Numbered from the stretch's first letter, positions 10,701 through 23,021 are shown. The stretch: DNA of 64,000 bases from Hemileia vastatrix (GCA_030280995.1 JASXTE010000013.1:8897001-8961000), one strand, 5' to 3'. Notes: generated by a model not told the origin, from the sequence alone. A program made the numbers and translations.

Positions 10701-13085
10701 CATTTAAGGAAAGTATTTCAGAAAATGGATGAAATAAAAATGACCCTTGCATTGAAAAAATGTAAATTTGGGTTTGAATCTTTAAAAGTGCTTGGTCATA
10801 TTGTATCTGGCTTACAAATATGTGTAGACCAAAATAAAGTGGCTGCAATAAAGAATATTGGCATTCCTCAAAATGTGAAGGATGTACAATCTTTTCTTGG
10901 AATGTGTGGTTATTATAGACAATATATAAAAAACTACCAATCAATTGCTGCACCACTGACCACACTGATAAAGAAATCAGAAGCTTTCATTTGGAATAAT
11001 GAAAGACAACAAGCTTTTAATAAGTTGAAAGAATGTTTAATGATAGCTCCTATCTTGGGATTACCAGATTTCCAATTACCTTTTGTATTATATACAGATG
11101 CAAGTTTTATTGGACTGGGTGCTGCTTTGCATCAAAAACAACTTATTGAAGGTAAAATGTCAGAAGTAGTAATCTGCTATATTTCACGTACTCTGAGAAG
11201 TGGTGAATTAAAATATGGTGCTACTCAACTTGAATGTTTGGCAGTAGTATGGGCACTTGAAAAGCTACATTATTACCTGGAAGACCAAAAATTTGGGTTA
11301 ATAACTGACTGTAGTGCAGTTAAGTCACTCTTAAACATGAAAACTCCTAATAGACACATGTTTAGATGGCAATTAGCTGTACAAGAATACAGAGGACGGA
11401 TGACTATAACACATAGAGCAGGAACCTTGCACTCTAATGTAGATCTGTTATCTAGAGTACCTCTGCCTAATAATGATGATAATCCTGCTTATGTTCCTGA
11501 GTCAGAGATTATTAACATTTATGACATTTATATTGTAGATCTTGAGGATGAATTTATGCAATCAATTCTTGATAATTATAATTCAGATCCTGACTTAAGT
11601 AAATTAACTACAATATTAAATGATCCATCTAATGCTTCAATGAATGTTTTAATAAAAACATTACCAAATAAGTATAAAGGGGCATTAGAGAAAGGAAAAT
11701 TTTCCATTGAGGATGGTTTTATATATTACAGGAAAAAATTAAGTAATGTAATTGTAATTCCCCCTTCAATGAAGGAGTTAATGTTAAGTATATGTCATGA
11801 TGATATATTAGCAGGTCATTTTGACTACCATAAAACATTAACCAGAGTAAAAAACACAGCTTGGTGGATTAACATGTCTGAGGATGTTCAGAAATATGTT
11901 GAAACATGTGATTCTTGTCAAAAATCTAAAAGATTAACAGGAAAAAGAGCTGGTTTATTACAACAAATTGAGCAACCAAAAGCTCCATGGGAAATCATTA
12001 ACATGGACTTTGTAACAGGTTTGCCAATAGCAGGCCATAAGAGTTATAACTCCTGCTGGGTAATTGTAGATAGATTTACAAAGATGTGTAAATTTATTCC
12101 TACCCACAAAGAGGTTTCTGCAAGGGACTTAGCTTTTTTATGGTGGACACAAATGTTAAATACAGCAGGTTTCCCCAAAGCAATAGTTTCTGAAAGAGAT
12201 CATAAATTTACTTCTGAGTTCTGGACGTCACTTATGGATGTTTCAGGGTGTCAATTAAAACTTTCTACAGCACACCATCCACAAACTGATGGGCTAGCAG
12301 AAAGAATGATACAAACCTTAGAAGATATGATAAGAAGATACTGTGCTTTTGGTCTTAATTTTAAAGACAATGACAAATTCACGCATGATTGGGTAACCCT
12401 TATCCCAGGTTTAGAATTTGCATATAATAGTACAGTACATTCTGTCACTGGCAAGAAGCCATTTGAGTTATGGTTGGGTTATGTACCTAATACCCCTGCT
12501 AAAACTCTTAATAAGTTACCTAGATTGGATATTCATCCAGGTACTAAATCTTTTCTTCAGATGCAGGAACTATGCAGAAAACATGCTCAAGAATGTATAA
12601 ATAAGGCTTTTGAGTATGAAAAGAAAAGATGGGATAAAGCCCATAAAGAACAAATGTTCAAAGAGGGTGATGAAGTCCTTATTTCAACGCTACATTTCAA
12701 TTTAAATGGTAATGTTAAATTGAAGGATCCATTCATTGGACCATTTGTAGTTAAAAAGATGGCTGGTAATAATGCTGTTGAGGTTATTCTATATGCACCT
12801 TATGATAGAAAACATCCAGTATTTCCTATTTCTCTTATAAAACCATACCATTCTAATGATACTGCTCTATTTCCAAGAAGATCAGGAAGGCATAAACAGC
12901 AACCTGAAGAAATAGTGGAAAAAGCAGAAATTGAAAAGATACTAAAAAAGAGACACCTTACAAAAGAAAAGGGAGTTGAGTATCTACTAAGATTTAAAAA
13001 TAAATCAAGTGAATATGACCAGTGGATTCCAGAAAATGAAATATCTGATCTTAAAAATCTCTTGAAAAAATTTAAATCTAAATAA
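7230..13085 (+). CDS. Gag-Pol polyprotein of chromovirus B (nonsense at codon 5)
   Basis: A single frame of about 1951 codons. The ATG at 7230 matches the start in A, but codon 5 is TAG where A has CAG; after that the frame is open to TAA at 13085. Residues counted from that ATG: coiled coil about 165-430, capsid-like region from WPKIDQYPTYDG at 468, zinc knuckle C-X2-C-X7-H-X-C at 679-692, aspartic protease DTG at 791, RT active site YIDD at 1141, RNase H TDAS around 1290, integrase His/Cys finger from 1523, integrase catalytic positions 1593 (Asp), 1655 and 1691 (Glu), and a chromodomain in the last 60 residues. Position 1655 is Glu (SERDHKF) where D has SDRD, with exact X35 spacing to Glu1691, so the catalytic Asp is lost. 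Reverse transcription looks possible but integration does not. Confidence 0.93.
7251..7305 (+). other. Predicted 55-nt gag intron in B
   Basis: GTAAGT at the 5' end, GCTAATAA near 7288, TTTCCAG at the 3' end. Same length and position as in A. The equivalent introns in D and E are 58 nt. Confidence 0.62.
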
Positions 13086-13186
13086 TAGTGTTCATTCAGT
13101 ATATGTATTATAAAAATTATTTCTTTTATATTTTCACTCCTTAAGTTTAATTAAAATGTCTTAACATTTTTTTTATTGTTTTTTTT

Positions 13187-13198
13187 GGGGTGAGGGAG
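13187..13198 (+). promoter_or_regulatory. Polypurine tract of B
   Basis: GGGGTGAGGGAG abuts the 3' LTR and is preceded by a T-rich run, the standard place for plus-strand DNA priming. Confidence 0.85.
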
Positions 13199-14379
13199 TG
13201 TCAGCCTAAATATCCTTAGGACTGAGTATTTCTTATGCTTAAAATAAGATAACCTTAACTAGATTAAGCTTATATCTTAAAAAGAAGGTTAAAATAATAA
13301 TATATATTATTTTATTATATATATATATATATAATTATTATTCTATTATATAATTTATAATAGTTTAAATAGCTTATCCATGGCCTAATAATACTTATTA
13401 AGGTGTTAATGGAGTCATAATATACTTATCTTAAGTAATATGAAGTAATTATTGACATACATAAGCTTATATGTATACATAAGACTCATATTCAGTGAAA
13501 TATGCAGTATATTATGTATATTTAGGTATATAAGTGGGTTTTAGCCCCTTAATAGCCTATAACCTTTGTTTTTCTGCTCATTTTTGGTCATATGGACGAA
13601 ATCAGTGGACTCACAACGCCTACAGAAGCATAGACACGTATATCAGGCGCATACACCCAGTTTGGACAACTAAAATTACTTCCTTGGATGGTTATTCACG
13701 GATTTATGGGTTGGAAGGATGTTTCTGGGTTAATGTGGATGCTTGGGGATGTTATTGGGGGCTTGGACATTTTATTTGTTTCCTTTATATGCTTTTAGTT
13801 TCATTAAATCTCTTTTTGATTATTTATTTTACCTGTTTCTTTATGGTATCCGCTTTTATCTGGGTTTTCTATTTATGGTATGGATCAGTGTTATTATTAA
13901 TTGTGATGGAGGGTCCTTACTGGAGGTCTGGGTGTTGAAACTGCTTGAAGTGGACGCCATGGGGAGGTGATGGGCCCTCACAGTGCTGTAATTGCCGGGG
14001 ATAGCAGTGACATCATCTGGATTGAAGGTCTGTGCACTCCAGTGGATTTGGGTATAAGTAAGGAGGGATTTTGACGGTTTATTATCATCATTCAATTACT
14101 ACACTTCAAAAAAACACTACAATACAATTATTAGTGTTCAGAAATATATTATAAATCCCTTATAAATTGATATTATCTTTATAAAAGCTATAACTATATT
14201 TTATCCTTCTATTTTCCACCACTAGCACGCATTTAAATCCAAGTATTGTGAGTTTTATTTGAGTATAACTATTCTATTAGTCTTCCCCTGAGGTTTAATC
14301 ACTAAATCATTTATTAATAAGTAGTAGGACCATAAAATAACACTATTATATCATACTTATATACTAGACTATACTGACA
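13199..14379 (+). repeat. 3' LTR of chromovirus B
   Basis: 1181 bp, TGTCAG to CTGACA. Followed by GAAAT (14380-14384), the target duplication. Carries the same LTR ORFs (13534-13938 plus, 13856-14095 minus). Confidence 0.96.
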
Positions 14380-14384
14380 GAAAT

Positions 14385-14923
14385 AGTATAGTAGTAGTTT
14401 TTTCATTAAAGTTTTGTTAATTAATTAAAAGGGGTAAATTGAGCATGGAAATATATTTAGTGGAGAGGGTCTAAGTGTATGTTAGTAATGGTCAATGGAA
14501 TGGGAATGCTGCGATGGAAGGGAGGTCAATGCGAGGAGGAACAAAGGATATAAAAGGAGTTGGGTATTTGGTTCGATATTCCTTAGAATTAAATTATAAT
14601 ATTATATTTACATTAATAGTGGTAAATCCTTAAAAGTTAAATCATTGTTATTGTATCTTTCTTTTACCTTCTCAATATTCATTTCTAAATCCTAAATCTT
14701 TGATTATTGAGTTTCCAACCCTTCGTGAGATTTTAAGAATTATTATTACCTTGGAACTAGTTTATAATTCTTCTCGATCGAACCTCAAACCTATAGCTAT
14801 TACTTTGAGTGACCTTCGAATCATTTCCTCGAATCATTCCTCTGTGCTTCGAAGAAGTTTCTAAAATCCCTCATCTCACTTACAGGAACATCCTCGACCT
14901 TGTGCGTAGGTCGTCCGGTGACA
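14385..14923 (+). repeat. C-family LTR, right part
   Basis: Continues the LTR broken at 5541 and ends GTCGTCCGGTGACA, as the C 5' LTR does at 56890. A TATAAAAG box lies at 14549-14556. Directly beyond it starts the truncated pol side of element E. Confidence 0.88.
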
Positions 14924-17201
14924 CCTCTGTATGCTCAACAAGATTTATCTTCTTGTAACAAACATGGCCTTTCTGCCAAGGCTTGCTGCATTTGAAGCAA
15001 GTTTTTTTTGCATACTTTAGGGTGCAACAGGGGCGGAGGGTTTATCAACCTTTTCCAGAGGTTTCCATTGGTAATTGGGGTTTTTCTCTAATGGAGCTCT
15101 ATATACAAATTTAATAGCATCATACTTTTTGTTTAGAAGGATCTCATTACAAGTATTAATAAAAGAAGAAGGTTCTCTTGAGAACTCAGTCCTAGCAACT
15201 ATCAAGTTTCTCAAAGACATGGGTAATTTATAGAGGATCCAGTCCTACCATAATTCAAACTCCATATTTGGGTCCATTTCCCCCAAGATTTTCACAAGCT
15301 TCATCAGGAACTGAATGGGGTTTTTAGTAGAAGATCTATATTTAGTTTCTTCATACTGGATTTTTTGAGCTTTCCTCAACTTGGAACCACCAAATTGTGC
15401 TTTAATGAATGTTTTCCAATCTTCCCATGAGTAGTCAATTTTATCCAATAGAACAGATTCATACCAAATTAGGGCCACATTAGTAAATAAAGAAATTAAT
15501 TTTGACACAATTTCCTCATCTGGGAGTTTGTAAGAATTTTAAAAGTTATCAATCTTGCAAATGAACTGTTGCAAATCAGAGGAAGAGTCACCATCAAATT
15601 TTGGATACTGGCCTAGTTTTGGGAAATTCTTTTGATTTGAATTATTCTCCTTATCAAAATTTTGTTTCTGAGTTAGAAGTAGCTGTAATTTCTCCAATTG
15701 GGCATTAATTTCATTGTTTAATCCCTCTGTGGATGATCCAGGTACATCATCAATTTTTGATGGAAACTCAGTGATATAAACAGGTATTTCTGGAATTAAT
15801 TTTTCTTTGGATGAACTAGGAAAAGGTAAAATTGGGGTATCCTTCACCACTTGTTCTTTCAAAGATATTTCAGAAAACTTTTGATCATGTAACAAAGAAT
15901 TTAATTTCTCTTCAATGGTGGTTAGCCTTGTCTTCATTCTTGGAATAAGATATTAGCTTTCATTGATGGTTGCAAAAGATGACTGGTTCTTATTTTGTAA
16001 AGATGAATAATGATCACTCAATCTTTTTAAGTTCAACTTATGTCCCTCTAGCTCCTGGAGACGGATGGAGACAGTATCTGTAAATTTAGACAAATAATTC
16101 TTGATATTTTGCCATAAAGCAACTTTCTTTTCATGAGTTACTTTATAATGAAACAAATCATCAGAAACTATATGTAATTCACTCCTAAATGCTTGATAAC
16201 ACTTTTCAGTTTACACACTATTAAATTTCTGAGTTAATTGCACATTGTTCATTATATGATTTTATTTAGCAATAATATCTTTCAAATATTCATCATTAAT
16301 AATAGCTATATCTAGAGTATTTCCCAATAGGCAAACAGAATAACTTTCCAGATTCTCATAAAACTCAGGTTCAAGTGTCTCATCAATAATAGCCATATCA
16401 GGATTTCTCATTGAAGTAGCAATAAAAACCATAGGATTAGATACATTAGAATATTGAGCAACTTGTCTACTACTCTCAGCCTTTACTGGTCTCACAGTCT
16501 CATCTCCTTTTCCAGAATTACCTGAAGGAACTGAATCAGAAAACAAGAAATGGTACTTGAGATTCAATAGAGGGGCTTACCATGGTTTGGGAAAGAATTG
16601 AATGTTATTATTTTTCTTCTTTCTTTCTCCTTGATAAGGATAAGTAGGTGTGGGGTTGAACTGATTGGTTTTTGAAGGAACTGCCTGAGGTACTTGTTGT
16701 TGTTGTTGTTGGGACAGATAATCCCACTGGGTGTTCAGCCAGCCCCACTGCCACTTAAAGACTTCCACTTTTTCTTGTTTCTGGGGAGACAATTGTGGAA
16801 GCAATTTTGGGGGATTGGGAGTTTTCTTTTTCTCTTGAAAAAAGGTTTCTATTTTTCTTACCTTGTCTTCTCGAGAGTCTGTTCTGGACCTCAACCTGAG
16901 ATTTTATGACCTCAATTCCTTGATGTGGGTGGAGAGATTGCTGACATGTTTATTTAAGGGCATCATTTTTATTTTGGAGTCTTTTTGAAGCTATTCTGGG
17001 GGGTTGCTTGAAGGCTTTTGTTCCTGAGCAGTTGTCTCCACTAATATCTCTATCTCTTCCATCTCCACTTCCTGATTAGTCCAGTAATTGATTAATTTGA
17101 GCAAGTTTTTTAGTCAAAGGAGAACTTACAGAAGAATTTTCATCATAATCAATTAAATCTAGTTCCTCATCATTGCTATCAGTAGCACCTTTGTCAGTCA
17201 T
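14924..17201 (-). pseudogene. gag of chromovirus E, decayed and truncated
   Basis: ATG at 17199-17201; exon 1 17130-17201 encodes 24 residues beginning MTDKGATDSNDEELDLIDYD. After the predicted intron, exon 2 continues with EVEMEEIEILVETT, nearly the same as D, then coiled coil, the KWQWGWLNTQW block with a poly-Gln run, and a Lys-rich tail ending Trp-TAA near 16575. Downstream Gag continues through pieces at 16262-16567, 15953-16156, 15539-15937, 15245-15508 and 15017-15220, which carry the coiled-coil region and capsid domain (KLGQYPKFDGDSSSD, FGGSKLRK). The knuckle is near 14960-15010. Several stops and frameshifts show decay. In the unspliced frame the intron contains an in-frame TAA, so only the spliced frame joins exon 1 to conserved coding sequence. 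Confidence 0.8.
17072..17129 (-). other. Predicted 58-nt gag intron in E
   Basis: Minus-strand segment with GTAAGT donor, GACTAAT branch 8-9 nt before the end and AATCAG acceptor. Exon 1 is exactly 72 nt in both E and D, and the intron is 58 nt in both. Confidence 0.65.
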
Positions 17202-17339
17202 AGTTGTAGTTAACCTGAACTGAGAGGAAGAAATATTTAATCAGTTATTATTTTTACCTTATTTAATGAAAAATAAGAAAAAAAATTAATATATAAGTAA
17301 TTATCAGCATTTTTTAATCTACTGGAATAATTAGAATAT

Positions 17340-17800
17340 AATGTTTTCCAGGACAAAGAATCAACTGAAATAATAATCAAAATTTTATTAATCAATTTAG
17401 AGTAATTTTATAACCAGGATTAAAATAAATCAACTTAAATTATAAAATTATTTAGTAATCATTAATGTAAAAGTTGATATTTATCAGGACTAAAGTCAAC
17501 TGAAAAATTTAATTACCAGGACTTAATTTCAACTGAAAATAATTTTAATTACCAGGACTTAATTTCAACTGAAATAATTCTATTAACAGGACTTATTGTC
17601 AACTGAAATAATTTTAATATAATCAATTCAACTAATTTTAAATATTATTACTTTACTGACAGGACAATTTGTCAAATGAAGCAATAATATAATTCTTTAA
17701 TTATCAGGACAGAGTTCAACTGAAATAATTAAACACAAAATATAAAATAATTAATTTAATTTTAATATCACGTCTAGGACTAAGAAAAATATAGTTCTAT
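17340..17800 (-). repeat. Leader repeat array of E (16-nt modules)
   Basis: About nine imperfect copies of a unit that reads, on the minus strand, CAG then TTGAnnTTAAGTCCTG then GGTAATTA, separated by AT-rich spacers of about 20-60 nt. The same units occupy the same place in D (29465-29960). Two adjacent copies near 17516-17580 are spaced only 33-37 nt apart. Confidence 0.8.
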
Positions 17801-18163
17801 CTTGTTCAACTATGAATTTTTTTTTTATTTACCAGGCACCTCCCCCTGTAAAATGAGCAAGTAAAAGCCACCTACACAGTGCTGAGTAAAAAGATATATG
17901 TAGACAATGAAATGTGCAAAGTGACCATCAAACAGTAATTAATATAATTACCACAAATATATATGGATATTACCAATATATGAACCTAAGTTTTAAAGCT
18001 TGGTTCAATTCCCGGTTGCAGCAAAAAAATAATTCACATGGTCTTTGACGTTTGTTGTTTTTATCATCCAATTGTCCTTACAGGTACCTCAATGTTGAAC
18101 AGTCCCTTGGTTGCTGGCTTCAAGATTTCAATGTTCCGTTGAAAATTCAGAAAGGGCCTCAAG

Positions 18164-18941
18164 TATCAGGGACTCCTTTTGGTCTAGAAGCTTTTTGGTG
18201 GGGATTTACAGTATTGGCCGATGGATTTTGAATCCTCAAGACAAGTATGTACAAATTATCATATGATTTTACTTTTACTCAATAGAAGAGGTAAGAATAT
18301 TAATATTATTATAATTTATTATTTAGAATCACACTAATGTAAATAATAAAAGACAAATAATAGTAATGTTTTACTTGAAGGTGCTTTAATAAAATAGTTA
18401 AGTTAAGGAATGAATCAAACAGCACAAAAGAGGAGGCCCTTTATAGGCAAAAAGGAGAGAGAAAATACACTGGGTTAACAAGTATCCATAGGGGAGTGTG
18501 AGAGAAAACTATCACAAAAATAAGAATGTGCAAGTAACAAAAGTGTGCTAAAATGATGGGTCAATAAAAAATATCACATTTATTTGATATAGTTTAGAGT
18601 TCACTTTAGATTTCACACTTAGTACAAATTAATTTGAATTTAAAATAGAATATCAAACATTTAAAATAAAGTAATTTGAATTTTTAAGATTTAGTATTAA
18701 TATTTTTATTTCTCTTTAAACCTGTTATTGAGCATGGTTTTAGGGAGTAAAAATATAAGGGAAATTATTATTAATTTTATATAATTACTAAATTTATTTA
18801 TTTTACTTAGTTAGTTTATTGTAAGATATTCATTAGTAAATATAAAATAATAAATTAATAAAAGGAATTTTAAAAGGTGTGGCTTCATCTCAGTAAAATA
18901 AATAATTATTTTACTGGATAAGTCTAGTAGCCTGGCTTACA
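18164..18941 (-). repeat. 5' LTR of chromovirus E (D-type)
   Basis: About 778 bp. It matches the D LTR from the conserved start (AGCCAGGCTACTAGACTTA) to CTTCTAGACCAAAAG near the end, but is well diverged; the first bases are TGTAAGCC rather than TGTCAGCC. The TATA region reads CCTATAAAGGGCC. The end near 18164 was placed by alignment and could be off by a few bases. Confidence 0.8.
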
Positions 18942-19188
18942 GCTTTAGTATTTACATTTTCATAATTCTAATTGTTCCAATTAATAATAATAATACCCCT
19001 TTACCTTTAACGTGAGTAATATATTATAAAAGATAAAAGTTTTGTACCTTCCTTGGAATATTGAGTTTTTCCACATTTCACCATCATTGAACCACTGTTA
19101 AAACCTTCTAGACAAAAAGGACCTGTTTACACTTGGGAGTTTTTCTGAATTTTTATTGAGGCACCAATAAACTGATTCCAGAAACCCT
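18942..19188 (-). other. Leader remnant of a second G-type element
   Basis: No ORF. On the minus strand it follows the end of a G-type LTR (19189) and contains TTGGTGCC about 20 nt in, resembling the primer-binding site of G. Best read as degraded leader into which E was inserted. Confidence 0.4.
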
Positions 19189-19799
19189 TGTAGAAAGACT
19201 CTAACAGTTGCCTTTCCATGAGCAGAATCTGAAGGAGTTGGAAAATACTGAGAAAACCCTGTCTCTCTAAGTAAACATATGATTCAATTAACTAAGCTTG
19301 AAGATCTGCTTGAAGAGTTGGATGAGTTGAAATTCTGAGAGTTATACTTTAGATGCATCGGAAACCTATAATTGGACAAATCTATGTACAACCAATGGTT
19401 ACACTAGTCAACAAAATACCTAGTCCCAGATTACACTGATACCAGTCACAGAAAATAGTTAGAACAAGCCACAACACTTGCCCCAGAGACTTAAATGTAC
19501 AGTAAATTACTTTAAAAACTACCCTTGGAATGACCTGTTCAAAGGTTTCTTATTAAAGGACTGCTGCAGGATTATCCAGTTTCCTACCAAAATCAAAGAG
19601 AGTACTTTAATTTTTTAATTTTATGAATTTTATAAGAAATGTAATAAATTTGAGTCTTCCAGGATGAGAGATATCTAATAGTACCCTATAGGTTGATATA
19701 TGTTATTATAATTGTTGTTTTATGTTAAATATTGTTAATTATAAAAAAGACCCTTATTATTGAAACTAAAATGAAAAAAAAATGAAAAATATTAAGATT

Positions 19800-21779
19800 A
19801 TTGGAGCTCCTTTTGGTCTAGAAGATTTTTGGTTGAGTTTAATGGTGTTGGAAGGTGAATTTTGAAGGTTTCAAAGGCAAGGTATGTATGTTTTGTCTTT
19901 TACGTTATTTTACTCAATTAAAAGAGGTAGAATTTTCTTGATAAGTATTATTATAATCAGTAATTTAGAGTTACTGTCAGTGCGTGCAAGTATCTAAGTA
20001 GGATTTAATAGAAAATATTAATGTTCCAACTTGTTATTGATAAATGATTCAGTGATTAAACCTCAGGGGAAGACTAATAGAATAGTTATTCTCAATTAAA
20101 CTCACAATACTTGGATTTTATCATGCTAGTGGTGGAAAATATATCAAGAAAATATAGTTATAGCTTATATAAAGATAATATCAATTTATAAATGCTTAAT
20201 AATATATTTATATATGATAATAATTGTTTTATAATGTTTATTTGAATTTTTGTAAGTAATTGATGTCCAATAACCCGTCAAATCCTCCCTAACTTATACC
20301 AAAATCCACTGGAGTGCACAGACCTTCAATCCAGATGATGTCACTGCTATCCCTGGAAATTAAAGCACTATGAGGGCCCATCACCTCCCCATGGCGTCTA
20401 TTTCAAGCAGTTTCAACACCCAGACCTCCAGTAAGGACCCTCCATCACAATTAATGATACCACAGACCCATACCATAAATAGAATAAACAGATAAAAGCA
20501 GATTACATAAAGAAACAGGTAAAATAGCTCATCCAAAGAGTATATAAAGAAACCCAAAGCATATAAAGGAACCAAATTAACTTTCCAAGCTCCCCATAAC
20601 ATACCCAAGCATCCATATTAACCCAGTAATGATATTCCAACTCATAAATCCGTGAAAATCCAACAAAGGAAGCAGATTAAGTTGTCCAAACTGGATATAT
20701 GCGCCTGAAATAGGTGTATATGCTTGTGTAGGCATTGTGAGTCCACTTAATACGTCCATATAACCTAAAATAAGCAGAAAAATAAAGTTTATAGGATATT
20801 AAGAGTTTAAAACCCACTTATAGACCTAAATATACATAATCTAACTACATATTTCACTGAATATGAGGTTTATGTATAGATATAAGCTTATGTATGTCTA
20901 TAATTACTTAATATCACTTAAGATAAGTATATTATGAATCCATTAGCACATTAATAAGTATTATTAGGCTATGGATAAGCTATTTAAACTACTATAAGTC
21001 ATATAATAGTGTAATAATTATATATATATGTATCATAGCCATATATATAGGAATTTTAACATCATTTTTAAGTAATAAGCTAAATTTAATGAAGGTTTTC
21101 TTATTTTAAAAATAAGAATTACTCAGTCCTGGAGATACCTAGGCTGAAAATAATGTATAAGTAAATAATAAAATCAATAACTAGCAGTAATAAATATTTT
21201 TTGTAATGATAATTTAATAAAGTAAGTAAGGAATGAATAAAACATCAAAAAAGGAAGGCCTTTAATAGGTAACAGGAGAGAGAGAGAGCATATGGAGTTA
21301 ACACCTACATAAAGGAATTTGAGAGAAAGACATTTCCAAAAATAAGGAATTTCAAATAACAAAAGGGTGCTATAAGGATGTGTCAAAAAAATAATTTTTA
21401 CTATATATCAAATTATTTGATATGCTTTAGAGTTCACTTTTAAGAGTAACACTTAGTATAAAATAATTTTAATTAAGTTTTTGTATTAATAGAATTTTAA
21501 AATTTTTAAAAAAGAAGTTTGAATTCTTAAAATTTATTATTAATATATTTTTATTTCTCTTCCAACATATTGTTGAGCACAGTGTTAGGAAATAAAAATA
21601 TGAGGGAAATATTATTAATTTTAAATGTTTATAAAATTTACTTATTGTAATTAGTTAGTTCATTGCAAGTAATAATAAAGTAAATATAATATAATTAATG
21701 ATATCATAATAAATAAAAGGTGTGGCTTCATCCCAGTAAATTATTAATTATATTACTGGGTAAGTCTAGTAGCCTGGCA
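19800..21779 (-). repeat. D-type solo LTR, split by an A-type LTR
   Basis: Left part 19800-19974 carries the LTR end (GGTCTAGAAG on the plus strand). The right part 21150-21779 carries the conserved start (CTGGGTAAGTCTAGTAGCC on the plus strand). Diverged from D and E. No convincing target duplication remains. Confidence 0.75.
19975..21149 (-). repeat. A-type solo LTR, diverged
   Basis: About 1175 bp from TGTCAG to a decayed CTGAAA, matching the LTRs of A and B at clearly lower identity. Here a frame starting MDVLSGLTMPTQAYTPISG (20577-20759, minus) is open, whereas the same frame in A and B has TAG in place of TAT. Confidence 0.8.
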
Positions 21780-21894
21780 GATAAAAATTTTCTTCCTCTC
21801 CTACTGATTCTCCTGCTCTAGACCTTTCCAACAATACCCTACATGCATAGGATCTACAATAAACTATTGATCTAGTAAGCATAATAACTTTCTA

Positions 21895-22150
21895 ACCAAA
21901 TTTTTCCACTATAGCCAAATTTTTCCACAGTGACCAAACTTTGGTACAGTGACCAAACTTTGGTTTAGTGACCAAACTTTGGCACAGTGACCAAACTTTA
22001 GTCCAGTGAAAAAACTTTAATCCAGTGACCAGACTTTCCCTTTGTGAGAAAATTAGCCACAATGAGCTCTTTTTGCCATAATGAGCTAATTTTGCCAGAT
22101 TGAGCTAAATTTACCACAGTGAGATAAATTTTCCACCATGACGTAATTTT
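21895..22150 (+). repeat. Minisatellite in G-type LTR
   Basis: Roughly 10-13 imperfect units of about 17-20 bp. The clearest read CAGTGACCAAACTTTGG; later units drift to CAGTGAGCTAATTTTGCC-like forms. The C insertion truncates the copy-1 LTR before this array, so conservation cannot be checked here. Confidence 0.75.
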
Positions 22151-22249
22151 TCCAGTACACTTCTCTTTTGCATCAGAAAATTTGCAGAACACACTGGAGC
22201 GCACTGGAGCACCTGAGCTTAGTGGCCATTCCATCTGCACACCATATCT

Positions 22250-23021
22250 CTCAAGGGGTCTTTCAAGTCTAGAAGGTTTTATAGGGAGGTCCAATGGAAG
22301 TAATGACGGTTTTTAAGGGATTCAAACTCAGGTACGAATTATCCTATCTTAAAGATTATTTACTCAATAATAAGAGTTAAAGAGTTGGATTAGAATTACG
22401 TTTAATTTAAATACTAAGGCAATAATAAATAGTAATAAAAGGATGGTTAATAGTTGTAATGAAGTAAGTAAGTAATGAATGAATAAAAAACAACCAAGAG
22501 AGAGGCCTTATATAGGCAAAGGAGGGACAAACCACGGCAATGGAATTTTAAAAACAGTAGTATGAGAGAGTGAGAAAAAGAATATTCCAGAAGGAGTATT
22601 TTCAAATAACAAAGTTGTTCTAAAAAGAAGACAACAAAAAGATGTATTTTAAAGATGTATATACAGAGTATGTCAGAAATACATAAATTTATTTAATATT
22701 TACTGTAGAAGTCAATTCTAAATAATAATTATGAATTTTTCATATATATTTATTTTTATTTGAATATTTAAATTTTATTTTAATTTAAAATCTAATTTTT
22801 TAATATAAAATTTTATTTCTTCTAACCTGTCAATGAGCACAGTGTTAGAGAAAAAATATAAGGGACATTTTTTATTTAATTTTACCATTCTGTAATTAGT
22901 TAATTTATTACAGGTAATTTTAATGTAACTAATTTAATTAAATATTTAAAATAACAAGGCGAGGCTTCATCCAGTAAATAATTAGTTATTTTACTGGGTA
23001 AGTCTAGTAGCCTGGCTTACA
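22250..23021 (-). repeat. D-type LTR, third diverged copy
   Basis: On the minus strand it starts TGTAAGCCAGGCTACTAGAC (from 23021), contains GCCTATATAAGGCC as a TATA region, and ends near AACCTTCTAGACTTGAAAG. The left end is placed by alignment only. No internal region of the family is attached on either side. Confidence 0.7.

Larger units (their letters stand above)
5542..14379 (+). mobile_element. Chromovirus B (Ty3/Gypsy), complete, 8.8 kb
   Basis: Complete LTR retrotransposon: 5' LTR 5542-6718, leader, gag-pol 7230-13085, polypurine tract, 3' LTR 13199-14379. The 5-bp direct repeat GAAAT flanks it at 5537-5541 and 14380-14384, proving a single transposition event. The two LTRs differ at few positions and in length by 4 bp within an AT run, suggesting a fairly recent insertion. 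It interrupts a C-family LTR. Its own integrase carries a catalytic substitution and codon 5 is a stop, so it would need helper proteins to move. Confidence 0.97.
14924..18941 (-). mobile_element. Chromovirus E, 5' half only
   Basis: Minus-strand relative of D: 5' LTR 18164-18941, repeat-bearing leader, gag with the 58-nt intron, capsid region and zinc knuckle. It stops at 14924 just after the knuckle, against the end of the C-family LTR, and the rest of pol is missing. The sequence left of that LTR is not E, so the 3' half was removed by deletion or recombination rather than merely interrupted. Confidence 0.88.
19189..22159 (-). repeat. G-type LTR, copy 2, with nested insertions
   Basis: Bases 19189-19799 match 55378-55985 and 21800-21900 match 55985-56083, so this is one LTR split by the D-type LTR at 19800-21779. 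On the minus strand its ends appear to be TGTACTGG (22159) and TTTCTACA (19189), giving about 990 bp without the insert. Its U3 side holds a minisatellite. The right boundary is inferred from the terminal inverted TGTA/TACA and is uncertain. Confidence 0.6.

Noticed and set aside
21895..22150. Repeat array tested as a CRISPR-like structure, together with the hairpin and leader arrays
   Set aside because: Eukaryotic context, imperfect units, irregular spacers and no cas genes.
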